A stretch of DNA of 22,500 nucleotides from Neocallimastix lanati (nom. inval.) (taxonomy: Eukaryota > Neocallimastigomycota > Neocallimastigomycetes > Neocallimastigales > Neocallimastigaceae), in NCBI GenBank assembly GCA_016946835.1, contig JACVTC010000118.1, forward strand, positions 570,001-592,500, written 5' to 3'. Position 1 is the first letter of the stretch; the number at the start of each line of letters is the position of its first letter. The position numbers and the translations under genes are program-made. This document shows, in pieces, positions 1-11,575 of the stretch. The notes under the pieces were generated by a model. It ran no database searches and was not told the DNA's origin. It saw nothing but the letters and a program-made list of their open reading frames with translations.

Positions 1-1084
1 GTCCCGAATATAGTACAATTAGATCCCAAATAATAAGAAATATAAATAAACAATTTCCTCCAAACATAAAAAGTTTTGATGATATTCCCATTGAATCAGA
101 ATATTATAAAACGAAAAGAAATGAAAATTTTATGATATTTAAAAATACTGATCTAATAATCTTTCAATCACCATTCCAAGCATATTTATTTTCGAATTAT
201 CATAAAAATATATTTGCGGACGGTACATTTTATGCAGCACCGAAATTTAGTTATCAGTTATTTATAACAAGAACTTATGTTGGGGAATTTAATATGTTTT
301 ACACTACTTCCATTTCTATATTAAAAAATAAAAAACAATCTACATATGAAACATTATTTAAAGAAATAAAAAAAAATCCAAATAAATTTAGGAGTAATAC
401 ATTAATTACTACAATTAATTTTCATTGTGATTTTGAACAAGGTATATCTAATGTCGCAAAAAAAGTTTTTCCCAATATAAATATTAAATATTGTGTTTGG
501 CATTATAATAGATCATTAGAAAAACAAAAAAATATATTATGTTATCATGAAGTGAAGAATAATAATGATGTATATATTTATTATAAAGCTATTTCGAACT
601 TACCGTTTATAAACCCTAACTATATATTTGATTTTTATATTATAATAAAAAGAATTTGTCAAAAAAAAAGTATAATAATTTTCTACAATTTTAAGAATAT
701 TTTAATAAAAATTATTTACTTAAGTATAATGTTAATAATTGGAATTATTATGAAAATATAGAGCGTTTAACAAACAATGCATCAGAATCTTATAATAGCT
801 ACTTAAATAATATATTTCCAAATAAACCTTTATTTTATAAATTAATATATATATTAAAAGAAGAAGAAAACTTATCTTATAATGATTATCAAAGGAGAAC
901 TAAAGGAAATTAGAAAAAAAAGCAAAAAATATTTAGTGCAACTAATGAAATTAAAATTTTAATTGAAAATTACAAAAGTAAGGAAATAAATTTATTTTAT
1001 AATGAATGCAACAGAAATGAATTAATTAAATTATGGAAAGAATGTTTAATTGATTTAAACGATATAAATATTAATTTAAAATAA
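1..1084 (+). pseudogene. Mutator-like (MULE) DDE transposase, 3' portion, broken
   Basis: This looks like the transposase of a Mutator-like DNA transposon, the nuclear enzyme that cuts and pastes the element. The frame is open from base 3, so the ATG at 132 is internal and the true start lies left of the window. Visible MULE hallmarks are FADGTF (first catalytic Asp, codon 219-221), HCDFEQG (second Asp, codon 429-431), the C-x2-H motif CVWH (492-503), and WNYYENIERLTNNASESYN near 740-795, whose Glu (785-787) fits the third catalytic residue. The first frame runs to a stop at 759-761, but similarity leaves it around 680-695 and continues in another frame as YFNKNYLLKYNVNNW. That frame meets a TAG at 911-913 and resumes to TAA at 1082-1084. 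The tail is hydrophilic with no motif I recognise. One shift and one stop imply a recent pseudogene; a small intron near 680 is less likely. The family call is firm; host and completeness are unknown. Confidence 0.85.
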
Positions 1085-1198
1085 ATAATCTTAATTTAAA
1101 AAATTGCTAGAAAAATAAAAATTTATATATTTTAAATTTATATTTATAATCGTTTAAATAATATAAATAATCTTAATTTAAAAAAATGCTAGAAAAAT
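1083..1198. repeat. Direct repeat pair, ~34 bp, just after the MULE stop codon
   Basis: AAATAATCTTAATTTAAAAA followed by (A/T)TGCTAGAAAAAT occurs at 1083-1116 and again at 1165-1198 with about one mismatch. The 82-bp spacing and the position directly after the MULE reading frame suggest a local duplication in the 3' flank of the transposon. It might include part of a terminal repeat, but no matching inverted copy is seen in the window. Confidence 0.6.
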
Positions 1199-1305
1199 TA
1201 TTTATTTACCTATTGTGTTTATTTAATAATCTTAATAGAAATTATCTTTTAGTTATTTTTATTAAGTAATTTATAACTAAAATCGATTTATTTGATACTA
1301 GTTAA

Positions 1306-1443
1306 AATTTTATTAATATTAATATCAATATTATATAATTATAAATTTTATTAATATCAATATCAATATTATATAATTATAAATTTTATTAATATCAATA
1401 TCAATATTATATTATTATAAATTTTATTAATATCAATATACTT
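1306..1443. repeat. 38-bp tandem repeat, about 3.6 copies
   Basis: The segment starting AATTTTATTAATAT recurs at 1306, 1344, 1382 and 1420, exactly 38 bp apart. Each unit has the internal run ATCAATATCAATATTATA with one or two substitutions between copies. It is a small tandem duplication without coding content. Confidence 0.85.
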
Positions 1444-1866
1444 TTCAAAATTAATAATGTTATTAAAAATATTAAATTCAATAAAAGATTTTTATTATTT
1501 TATTAAAATTATAATTGTTATTATTATATAATAATAATAATTGATTCATATTGATCAAACATTATAAATATTACTATGTAAATAATAAATTATTTTAATA
1601 GGATCAATTATTCAACTCTTATTGTTTTAATTTTTAATTCTTATATCATTTAAATTAATATATATATATATATATATATCGTTTATGAAAATATGAATTA
1701 TAAATAATTAAAATTATTTACTTTTCATTTAAATTTTTTTATTTACTATAATAAAGTATAATAATTAAAAGATAAACGTTATTATAACTAAATTTTTTTT
1801 TTTTAGAAAAATAAATGAAAAAAAATTAAAATATATAAGATTCTTATATATATAAAATAATTATTA
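1444..1866. other. A+T-rich non-coding spacer
   Basis: No reading frame or RNA gene is recognisable. The stretch has a short (TA)n run near 1660-1679 and a poly(T) run near 1793-1804, and leads directly into the pentamer satellite. Confidence 0.6.
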
Positions 1867-4375
1867 TATTTTATTTTATTTTATTTTATTTTATTCAATC
1901 TGTACTTTATATTTATATTCTACTATTTATTTTATTTTATTTTATTTTATTTTATTTTATTTTATTCAATCCGTACTTATATTTATGTTTCTACTATTTA
2001 TTTTATTTTATTTTATTCAATCTATACTTATATTTATATTCTACTATTTATTTTATTTTATTTTATTCAATCTGTACTTCATATTTATATTTCTACTATT
2101 TATTTTATTTTATTTTATTTTATTCAATCTGTACTTTCTTATTTAATATTCTACTTTTTATTTTATTTTATTTTATTATATTTTTTTTATTTTATTTTAT
2201 TTTATTCAATCCGTACTTTCTTATTTAATATTCTACTTTTTTTTTTATTTTATTTTATTTTATTTTATTTTATTTTATTTTATTCAATCTGTACTTCATA
2301 TTTATATTTCTACTATTTATTTTATTTTATTTTATTTTATTTTATTTTATTTTATTCAATCTGTACTTCATATTTATATTTCTACTATTTATTTTATTTT
2401 ATTTTATTTTATTTTATTTTATTTTATTTTATTCAATCTGTACTTCATATTTATATTTCTACTATTTATTTTATTTTATTTTATTTTATTTTATTTTATT
2501 TTATTCAATCTGTACTTCATATTTATATTTCTACTATTTATTTTATTTTATTTTATTTTATTCAATCTGTACTTCATATTTATATTTCTACTATTTATTT
2601 TATTTTATTTTATTTTATTTTATTCAATCTGTACTTCATATTTATATTTCTACTATTTATTTTATTTTATTTTATTTTATTTTATTTTATTTTATTTTAT
2701 TTTATTCAATCTGTACTTCATATTTATATTTCTACTATTTATTTTATTTTATTTTATTTTATTTTATTTTATTTTATTTTATTCAATCTGTACTTCATAT
2801 TTATATTTCTACTATTTATTTTATTTTATTTTATTTTATTTTATTCAATCTGTACTTCATATTTATATTTCTACTATTTATTTTATTTTATTTTATTTTA
2901 TTTTATTCAATCTGTACTTCATATTTATATTTCTACTATTTATTTTATTTTATTTTATTTTATTTTATTTTATTTTATTTTATTTTATTTTATTCAATCT
3001 GTACTTCATATTTATATTTCTACTATTTATTTTATTTTATTTTATTTTATTTTATTTTATTCAATCTGTACTTCATATTTATATTTCTACTATTTATTTT
3101 ATTTTATTTTATCTTATTTTATTTTATTCAATCTGTACTTCATATTTATATTTCTACTATTCATTTTATTTTATTTTATTTTATTTTATTTTATTCAATC
3201 TGTACTTCATATTTATATTTCTACTATTTATTTTATTTTATTTTATTTTATTCAATCTGTACTTCATATTTATATTTCTACTATTTATTTTATTTTATTT
3301 TATTTTATTTTATTTTATTTTATTTTATTTTATTCAATCTGTACTTCATATTTATATTTCTACTATTTATTTTATTTTATTTTATTTTATTTTATTTTAT
3401 TTTATTCAATCTGTACTTCATATTTATATTTCTACTATTTATTTTATTTTATTTTATTTTATTTTATTTTATTTTATTCAATCTGTACTTCATATTTATA
3501 TTTCTACTATTTATTTTATTTTATTTTATTTTATTTTATTCAATCTGTACTTCATATTTATATTTCTACTATTTATTTTATTTTATTTTATTTTATTTTA
3601 TTCAATCTGTACTTCATATTTATATTTCTACTATTTATTTTATTTTATTTTATTTTATTTTATTTTATTTTATTTTATTTTATTTTATTCAATCTGTACT
3701 TCATATTTATATTTCTACTATTTATTTTATTTTATTTTATTTTATTTTATTTTATTCAATCTGTACTTCATATTTATATTTCTACTATTTATTTTATTTT
3801 ATTTTATCTTATTTTATTTTATTCAATCTGTACTTCATATTTATATTTCTACTATTCATTTTATTTTATTTTATTTTATTTTATTTTATTCAATCTGTAC
3901 TTCATATTTATATTTCTACTATTTATTTTATTTTATTTTATTTTATTTTATTTTATTCAATCTGTACTTCATATTTATATTTCTACTATTTATTTTATTT
4001 TATTTTATTTTATTTTATTTTATTCAATCTGTACTTCATATTTATATTTCTACTATTTATTTTATTTTATTTTATTTTATTTTATTTTATTTTATTTTAT
4101 TCAATCTGTACTTCATATTTATATTTCTACTATTTATTTTATTTTATTTTATTTTATTCAATCTGTACTTCATATTTATATTTCTACTATTTATTTTATT
4201 TTATTTTATTTTATTCAATCTGTACTTCATATTTATATTTCTACTATTTATTTTATTTTATTTTATTTTATTCAATCTGTACTTCATATTTATATTTCTA
4301 CTATTTATTTTATTTTATTTTATTTTATTTTATTTTATTTTATTTTATTTTATTTTATTTTATTCAATCTGTATT
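1867..4375. repeat. Compound satellite array: ~32-bp core plus variable TTTTA pentamers, about 37 units
   Basis: Each unit has a conserved core starting CAATCTGTACTTCATAT and ending TTTCTACTATTTATT, followed by several TTTTA pentamers. I count about 37 cores. In the homogeneous part (2284-4364) core-to-core distances are 57, 62, 67, 72, 77, 82, 87 or 92 bp, all 2 modulo 5. Core length is therefore fixed and units differ only by whole pentamers. The first six units (about 1895-2215) are the most diverged, with TCCGTACTTTC and TTTAATATTCTAC variants, as expected at an array edge. Two units share a TATCTTATT variant 695 bp apart, part of a larger duplication. The last core is truncated at about 4370. 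There is no coding content, and the plus strand is almost purely pyrimidine plus A. Function is unknown; centromeric, subtelomeric or neutral satellite are all possible. Confidence 0.95.
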
Positions 4376-4559
4376 TTCTGTTGATAATATAAAAAAGGTA
4401 TTAATGTATAAATAATAATTAATAATATTTAAAATAAAATAAAAAAAATATAATAATTATTTTATATATGTAGTAATTATATATATATATATATATTTTT
4501 ATTTAATTTTCTAAAAAAAATTTTTTTAGTCATAATAAACGTTTGTCTTTTTTATTTTT
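4376..4559. other. A+T-rich spacer after the satellite
   Basis: No gene is visible. It contains a (TA)n run near 4481-4496 and short A and T runs between the satellite and the fold-back element. Confidence 0.5.
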
Positions 4560-4810
4560 ATTATTATTTAGAAATTTATTTATTCATTTATAATTTATTT
4601 ATTCATTTATTTATTTATTACGTTATAATACGCCATGTTTTCCGAAATGTACTACAACAAAATACAAATTTATGTAATAAAAATTTTCGAAATGACACAC
4701 CCCCGTTGGGAAAAGTACATTTTTGAAAATGTGGCGCATAAGTTTTTAATACATAAATAAATACATAAATAAATACATAAATAAATACATAAATAAATAA
4801 TTAAATAATA
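4560..4810. mobile_element. Fold-back structure from two abutting TIR-transposon ends
   Basis: CGCCATGTTTTCCGAAATG at 4631-4649 and AC at 4651-4652 are matched in inverse orientation by GTACATTTTTGAAAATGTGG at 4715-4734 (about 18 of 22 positions paired), centred near 4684. A second TTTTCGAAATGACACACCCC block lies at 4684-4703, abutting a GGGAAAAG end at 4708. Both halves resemble the two ends of the TIR element at 18978-19523, but here the outer tips face each other. The flanks are also mirror images: TTTATTTATTCA-type repeats on the left (about 4575-4618) and four ATAAATAAATAC dodecamers on the right (about 4752-4800). I read this as two related non-autonomous elements joined tip to tip, or one inverted duplication. 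It has no coding capacity; the superfamily is undetermined. Confidence 0.6.
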
Positions 4811-4894
4811 ATACTAATTATATATAAATAAATTTTTTTTATAAAAATTAAAATAAGCTTTATTAAAGAGTGTATATATCATAAAAGGTAATTA

Positions 4895-5080
4895 TGTTTA
4901 TTTAAATTTACATAAAATATATATATATGACGTTAATAAGTAGCTTCATTATAAGAATGAATTAAATGATCATGAATATAATATGGTACAGTTAGTCAAC
5001 AGCGAAATTTGCGACTTTTGCTTAAAAATCACGATATTAATATTTTTATCTCATATGTATATTCTTTTTTACATTTAACA
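4895..5080 (-). repeat. 3' LTR of the minus-strand copia element
   Basis: On the minus strand the LTR begins TGTTAAATG directly after a polypurine tract and appears to end AAATAAACA near 4895, giving about 186 bp with TGTT...AACA-like termini. The start is well supported because the plus-strand copia in this window has the same arrangement, a purine tract followed by TGTTAAA. The distal end is a best guess, since no 5' LTR remains for comparison. Confidence 0.6.
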
Positions 5081-5105
5081 TTCACCCCTCCCTCCCTTTC
5101 TCTTA
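5081..5105 (-). promoter_or_regulatory. Polypurine tract of the minus-strand copia element
   Basis: The minus strand reads AGAGAAAGGGAGGGAGGGG followed by TGAA, immediately before the LTR start. In LTR retrotransposons such a tract primes plus-strand DNA synthesis. It is one of very few G-rich stretches in the window and overlaps the last codons of pol. Confidence 0.75.
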
Positions 5106-5146
5106 GAGCAGAATGTTTTGTCAAAATTTTTTTTTGGGTTTGTATA

Positions 5147-5305
5147 TTTTTTAATTGTTGGCCCATTAAAATTCTTAATGAATACATCAGGTAACATTTT
5201 TTTTTTTCCTGCATTGATATTGTCAACTTTTTCTTTTTCTTTTTTTTTTTTTTCGATATTATTTTTAATTGTTGGTCCGTTAAATTCTTAATGAATACGT
5301 TGACT

Positions 5306-5312
<7 letters not shown>
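5147..5312 (-). repeat. Duplicated C-terminal pol segment, ~45 bp, two copies
   Basis: TTTTTAATTGTTGG followed by CCCATTA and ATTCTTAATGAATAC occurs at about 5148-5186 and, with GTCCGTTA in place of the middle part, at about 5263-5300. Both encode the copia C-terminal motif (DVFIKN then QQLK) on the minus strand. The copies are 115 bp apart, separated by poly(T) tracts, so this is a tandem duplication within the decaying element. Confidence 0.75.

Positions 5313-5345
<33 letters not shown>
5309..5345. repeat. Poly(T) tract, 37 bp
   Basis: An uninterrupted run of 37 T lies within the minus-strand copia remnant, next to the duplicated C-terminal segment. It is among the longest homopolymers in the window. 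Confidence 0.95.
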
Positions 5346-5350
<5 letters not shown>

Positions 5351-6963
5351 TATCCTTTTTAAAGTAATACTTTATTTCTTTTTAAGTGTCTTCATTTACT
5401 ATTTTATTTCTTAATTTTCAATAGTAGTCTTGTTTACCAAATTATCAGTATCGATTTTAAATAAAATTTTTAAATGACTTTATTATAAATAATTAATTAA
5501 TTCTTTTAAGATATTTTTTTTTTTTTATTTTTATATATTTTGACATTGCAATATATTCCTACGTCTGCTATAGATGTTGATGAACAACAGATAGCTTTAT
5601 TTATATGACCAACATATTGAATCAATTATTCCTTAAGAGAATATATAAAATATATTAATTTCTTGTTTCTATTTTTTTTTTTTTTTTTTAATTGTAGGAT
5701 ATCGTAATATTTTTTGCTTATCTGCAAAAAGCAGTATCAGGTTCCGTGCATCTTACAAAAGATATATCAACGATCCATGCTTCATACTGCACTTTTATAG
5801 ATTGATTTATTAAAAATCATGATTATATATATATATATATATATTTTGTTATTGTTATAATAAATCTGTACATGATGATTTTGATTTCTTTGTGTTTTTT
5901 CTTTTTTTCTATTTTTTTTTTTTTTTTTTTTTTTTTATATTGAATTTTTCTAAAATATCTCTGATAAATTAAAATTGACTTATATTATAGAGAATATTTG
6001 AAAATTGTTCCTTTCTATTTTTAATTCTTTGAATGTAATTTGCTTGATTACATTTTGAAATTTTGAATGAATTTTTTCCTTTTTTTTTTTTTTTTTTAAT
6101 TTTATGGATGATATCTTTTATATAGTTGTTTTTTTTTCCAGTAACTTGAAGGTCGTCTACATATATATTTCCCTATAACACATACTAATTTCCCTCCTCC
6201 TCACATTTTCGTAAAAAATATAAGGAATCCAAAAAATTAATGGATGGTTGTTATTTTTAAGGAAATTTTGTGAAATGGATATATTCCATTGTTGAACCAG
6301 ATTGCCTTAGTCCATATAAAGCTCTATTAAGACGCCAGTAACTACGACCATAATTTTCATTGTCAGGAGGAATTGAAATATAAATATATATATATATATA
6401 TATATATTTCTTTGTCTAAAGGAGCATTGAGATAGGCAGTTTTAATGTCTAACTGCATAGGATTCCAATTAAATATTTTGATGCTAAGGCAATAATTAGT
6501 TTTTAAGCTATCAAATTTTTTTTTTTTTTTTTTTATTTTTTTTTTTAAGTGGATAAAAAGGTTAATTTATAGCTAATTCTGCTTTCTTGTGTAAAACTCT
6601 CCTCCATGCAACAAGTTGGGCTTTGTATTTTGAACCCTTGTCATTAGAATTCCGTTTGTTAGTAAAAAAAAAAAAAAAATCCATTTAGTAGAGATAGGTG
6701 TTTTTACTGGGAGGAAGATACTTAACAAATGCCCTAAATTTTGTTATTATAAAAAATTCTAAATTTCAGAAATTATTGCATTAATATCAGAATTGATTAT
6801 ATCATTTTTTTTTTATTTTTAATGATATCTGGTGAAATATAGATACTAGGTCTTTAGCTGATTCATTAAAAGAAGACTTAAATTTCATTTGAGTGAGTTG
6901 GGTAATATTTATTGAGATAATTCATGTTTTCTGGAAGAAGAGGAGAATGATAATATCATTATA

Positions 6964-7432
6964 TTGTTTAAATTTATTTTATTTTATTTTTTTTATTTTA
7001 TTTTATTTTTTTATTTTATTTTAATTTATTTTTTTTATTTTATTTTAATTTATTTTTTTTATTTTATTTTATTTTATTTAATTTTATTTTATTTTATTTT
7101 ATTTTATTCCATCTGTACTTTATATCTAATATTCTACCATTTTTTTTATTTTATTTAATTTTATTTTATTTTATTTTATTTTATTTTATTTTATTTTATT
7201 CCATCTGTACTTTATATCTAATATTCTACTATTTATTTTATTTTATTTTATTTTATTTTATTTTATTCCATCTGTACTTTATATCTAATATTCTACCATT
7301 TTTTTTATTTTATTTTATTTTATTTTATTTTATTTTATTCCATTTGTACTTTATATCTAATATTCTACTATTTATTTTATTTTATTTTATTTTATTTTAT
7401 TTTATTTTATTTTATTTTATTTTATTTTTTTT
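6964..7432. repeat. Second locus of the compound satellite (TTTTA plus core)
   Basis: The locus opens with irregular TTTTA/TTTTTTA runs, then four cores of the form CCATCTGTACTTTATATC followed by TAATATTCTAC, at about 7109, 7201, 7268 and 7340. Core spacings are 92, 67 and 72 bp, again all 2 modulo 5. The core variant (CCATC, TTTATATCTAATATT) is distinct from the main array but resembles its diverged first units. The locus lies exactly between two oppositely oriented copia remnants. A long frame across 6964-7158 is only a by-product of the stop-free T-rich repeat. Confidence 0.95.
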
Positions 7433-9010
<1,578 letters not shown>

Positions 9011-9021
9011 TTGAGGGGTAC
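9011..9021 (+). promoter_or_regulatory. Polypurine tract of the plus-strand copia element
   Basis: TTGAGGGGTAC lies about 45 bases after the pol stop codon (8965-8967) and directly before the LTR start TGTTAAA. It is the equivalent of the tract at 5081-5105. Confidence 0.7.
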
Positions 9022-9188
9022 TGTTAAACTTTATGAATAAAAGGTTTTATTAACTTTATGAATTTATATAATTTTTTTATTATGTATTAGTAATGTAAGA
9101 CATATTTTTATATGATGTATTAAATATACCTATTTTCATATTAATTATATAAAAGAGGCTTATAGAAAATAAAGAAATTTTCCGAACA
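9022..9188 (+). repeat. 3' LTR of the plus-strand copia element
   Basis: A 167-bp segment begins TGTTAAAC and ends CCGAACA, giving perfect 4-bp TGTT/AACA termini. It contains a TATA-box-like TATATAAAAGAGG (about 9147-9159) and, about 10 bases on, an AATAAA polyadenylation signal (9168-9173), consistent with a compact copia LTR. No 5' LTR is present, so the right border rests on the terminal symmetry alone. Confidence 0.65.
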
Positions 9189-9337
9189 AAATTATTTATA
9201 TCATAAATTATATATTATTATTATTAAAGGTTGCAGTAATGTAAAAAGTATTAATTAAAATGTTAAATTGTAAATTAAAAATACTAAATTACATAATATA
9301 TTAGTCTATGTATAAAAATTAATATTAAAAATACAAA

Positions 9338-9377
<40 letters not shown>

Positions 9378-9479
9378 TAAATATATAGAAAAAAGAGATA
9401 AAGACTATTTTTATTGTGCTTAAATTATTAAATGAATATTCTTTTTACAGTTTTTAATTTATATACATATATATATTTG
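9189..9479. other. A+T-rich spacer with poly(A) and (TA)n runs
   Basis: There is no recognisable gene. It contains a 22-bp-class poly(A) run joined to (AT)n near 9333-9378. Confidence 0.6.
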
Positions 9480-10320
9480 TAATTATATTATATATATGTA
9501 TAATATAATTTATATTTAATATTATGCTTTAAAAAAAAAAAAAAATAAATTTTTTTGTTGTAGAAAAAAAAAAAGATTACAATATGAATATATAGTATAT
9601 TATTATATTTTAATATCATGGTTTAGAAAAAAAATAACAAAATAGTACAGATTAAGCAATATATGTTATTTTTTTTTCAATTTTAATATCATTTTATAAT
9701 AAAATGGTATTATATATATATATATTTATATTTTAAAGAACAAAAAATATATGTATATAAATAATATAATTTATATTTAATATTATGCCTTTGGAAAAAA
9801 TTACAAAATATATATATATATATACATATGCAAAATTACATTATATATATACATGTATAATATTATTATAACTTAATATCTAGCCTTAGAAAAAGATTAC
9901 AATATATATATATATATAATAATATTGAAAATTTATATCATTCTTTAGAAAAAGATTACAATATATATATATAATATTATATAATATTTATATAATATTA
10001 TTGTAATTTTATATCATTCTTTAGAAAAAGATTACAATATATATATATATATATAATATTATTGTAATTTTATATCATTCTTTAGAAAAAGATTACAATA
10101 TATATAATATTATTGTAATTTTATATCATTTTTTAGAAAAAGATTACAATATATATAATATTATTATAACTTAATATCTTGCCTTAGAAAAAGATTACAA
10201 TATATATAATATTAATATAATTTTATACTATACTTTTGAAAAATATTACAAAATAGTATAGATTAAATAATAAATATTATTATTTTTTTAATATAATTCT
10301 ATAATGAAGTAGTATTTTGT
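9480..10320. repeat. Minisatellite with GAAAAAGATTACAATAT core
   Basis: AGAAAAAGATTACAATAT recurs at about 9895, 9954, 10030, 10091, 10142 and 10193 (positions of GATTAC), with an earlier copy at 9575 and diverged copies at about 9637, 9800 and 10243. Spacing is 51-76 bp, varying mainly through (AT)n length. Most units carry ATTACAATA and, 10-30 bases later, TATTGTAAT, a perfect 9-base inverted pair that can fold into a hairpin. A longer duplication, TAATATAATTTATATTTAAT with ATTATGC, sits at about 9501-9527 and 9764-9788. No coding content was seen. Confidence 0.85.
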
Positions 10321-11395
10321 TCCATTTCTTATTTTTTATTTCATTTTTATAACTTTAAAAAAAATTTTTTTTCTAATTTTAAAATATAATTTAAATTCTA
10401 TTTAATTACAAATATTATAAATATGTAATTTAATAATTTTTTTTAACTGTTTTTATTTTTATTTGGTAGGAATATTAACTTGCCTATTATTAACAATAAA
10501 AAGAAAATAAATAAATAAATAAATTATTAATTTTTATTAAATAATATTAAATAATAGATATTAATAATGACTAATTATGAATAAAATATTAAATAGAATT
10601 TTAATATCTTTAAAAGAGTAATAATAATATATATACATATATATATATTCATAATGATCCATATTTTATATTTTATAATAATAATAAATATTAATACAGA
10701 AAATTATATTAAAAATATGTAATAATTTTTTTTTATTTCACATAAAAAAGTGGATTTATAAATATTTTAATATATGATTTAATTTAAATGATAATTTAAT
10801 GAATGAAATACTTTTGATTATGCTTTTTCAATTAATAATAATAATAGTAAATAAATTTATACTAGTACTTAAATGAAATTTAAGTTTACATTATGTTTAC
10901 TTTTTAATAATTCTTATTTATTTTTAATTTTTAATTTTTAATTTTATTTATATATATTTATTTATTTTATTAATTGATATTATTTTTTATTTTATAGAGA
11001 CAAATCAAAGTAATTAACAATCTATTTATTGAATATTAGAAAATAAATAAAAAAATTTTTTTATAATAATAAGTATTTATTTTATTTTATATAAGTACTT
11101 ATAATATTTTAATTTACATATGATTAATATTTAATAATTATTATTTCTTCATTGAGTTGAACTTGATATTATTAGTAATACTTTATTTATTTTTTTTTTT
11201 TTTTTGACTTATCTATATATTTTTATTAATTGATTTTATTTTTTAGAGAAAAATTGAAATAATAAATAATATATTGGAAAAATAAATTATTTTAATTAAA
11301 TTAAAAAGTTTTCATTATAATTATATATTAATTTTTTTTTTTTTTAATTGATTCGAAAACTTTTTTTATTGAAAATATCCTGTTATAGAAATTAT
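10321..11395. other. A+T-rich non-coding stretch with a faint internal direct repeat
   Basis: No gene is visible. Segments near 10965-11050 and 11215-11290 share TTTTATTAATTGAT, then TTTTAGAGA and an A-rich run, suggesting an old duplication about 250 bp apart. The match is degenerate and could partly reflect base composition. Confidence 0.4.
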
Positions 11396-11575
11396 AATAA
11401 ATAATAAATAATAAATAATAAATAATAAATAATAAATAAAATAATAAATAATAAATAAATAATAAATAATAAATAATAAATAATAAAATAATAAATAATA
11501 ATAAATAATAATAAATAATAAATAAGTAATAAATAATAAATAAACAAATAAACAAATAAATAAAGAATAAATTAA
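11396..11575. repeat. ATAAATA heptamer-type array
   Basis: AATAAATAATAAATA heptamers mixed with tetramer and trinucleotide slips run from about 11396 to 11575 and decay into AAACAAATAAAC. The apparent minus-strand frames rich in Leu, Phe, Ile and Tyr come from the stop-free TTATTTA strand. Confidence 0.9.

Larger units (their letters stand above)
5106..6930 (-). pseudogene. Ty1/copia pol remnant: reverse transcriptase to RNase H
   Basis: Going down the minus strand, blocks of copia pol appear in the expected order across several frames. KYLPPSK and ISTKWIF (about 6679-6745) lead to NSNDKGSKYKAQLVAWRR (about 6600-6650), then QLDIKTAYLNAPLDK (6411-6455), YGRSYWRLNRALYGLRQSG (about 6295-6350) and the catalytic YVDDLQVTG (6137-6163). 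Next are VRCTEPDTAF (about 5725-5755, cf. copia TRPDIAF), ICCSSTSIAD (about 5570-5600, RNase H region), a weak RHLKKK segment (about 5380) and a DVFIKN/QQLKNIQ tail (5130-5190). Stops, frameshifts and long poly(T) insertions (minus-strand sense) separate the blocks, so it is not translatable. Integrase and gag are absent: similarity stops near 6930, where the compound satellite begins. The polypurine tract and 3' LTR follow. The RT assignment is certain; block edges are approximate. Confidence 0.9.

Noticed and set aside
1867-4375. CRISPR-like array (regular repeats with spacers)
   Set aside because: The spacers are only TTTTA pentamers, not unique sequences, and the context is eukaryotic.
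5009-5194. Plus-strand 61-residue frame
   Set aside because: It is antisense to the copia C-terminus, polypurine tract and LTR on the minus strand.
6964-7158. Plus-strand 64-residue frame of Phe, Tyr, Ile and Leu
   Set aside because: It is a translation of the TTTTA satellite.
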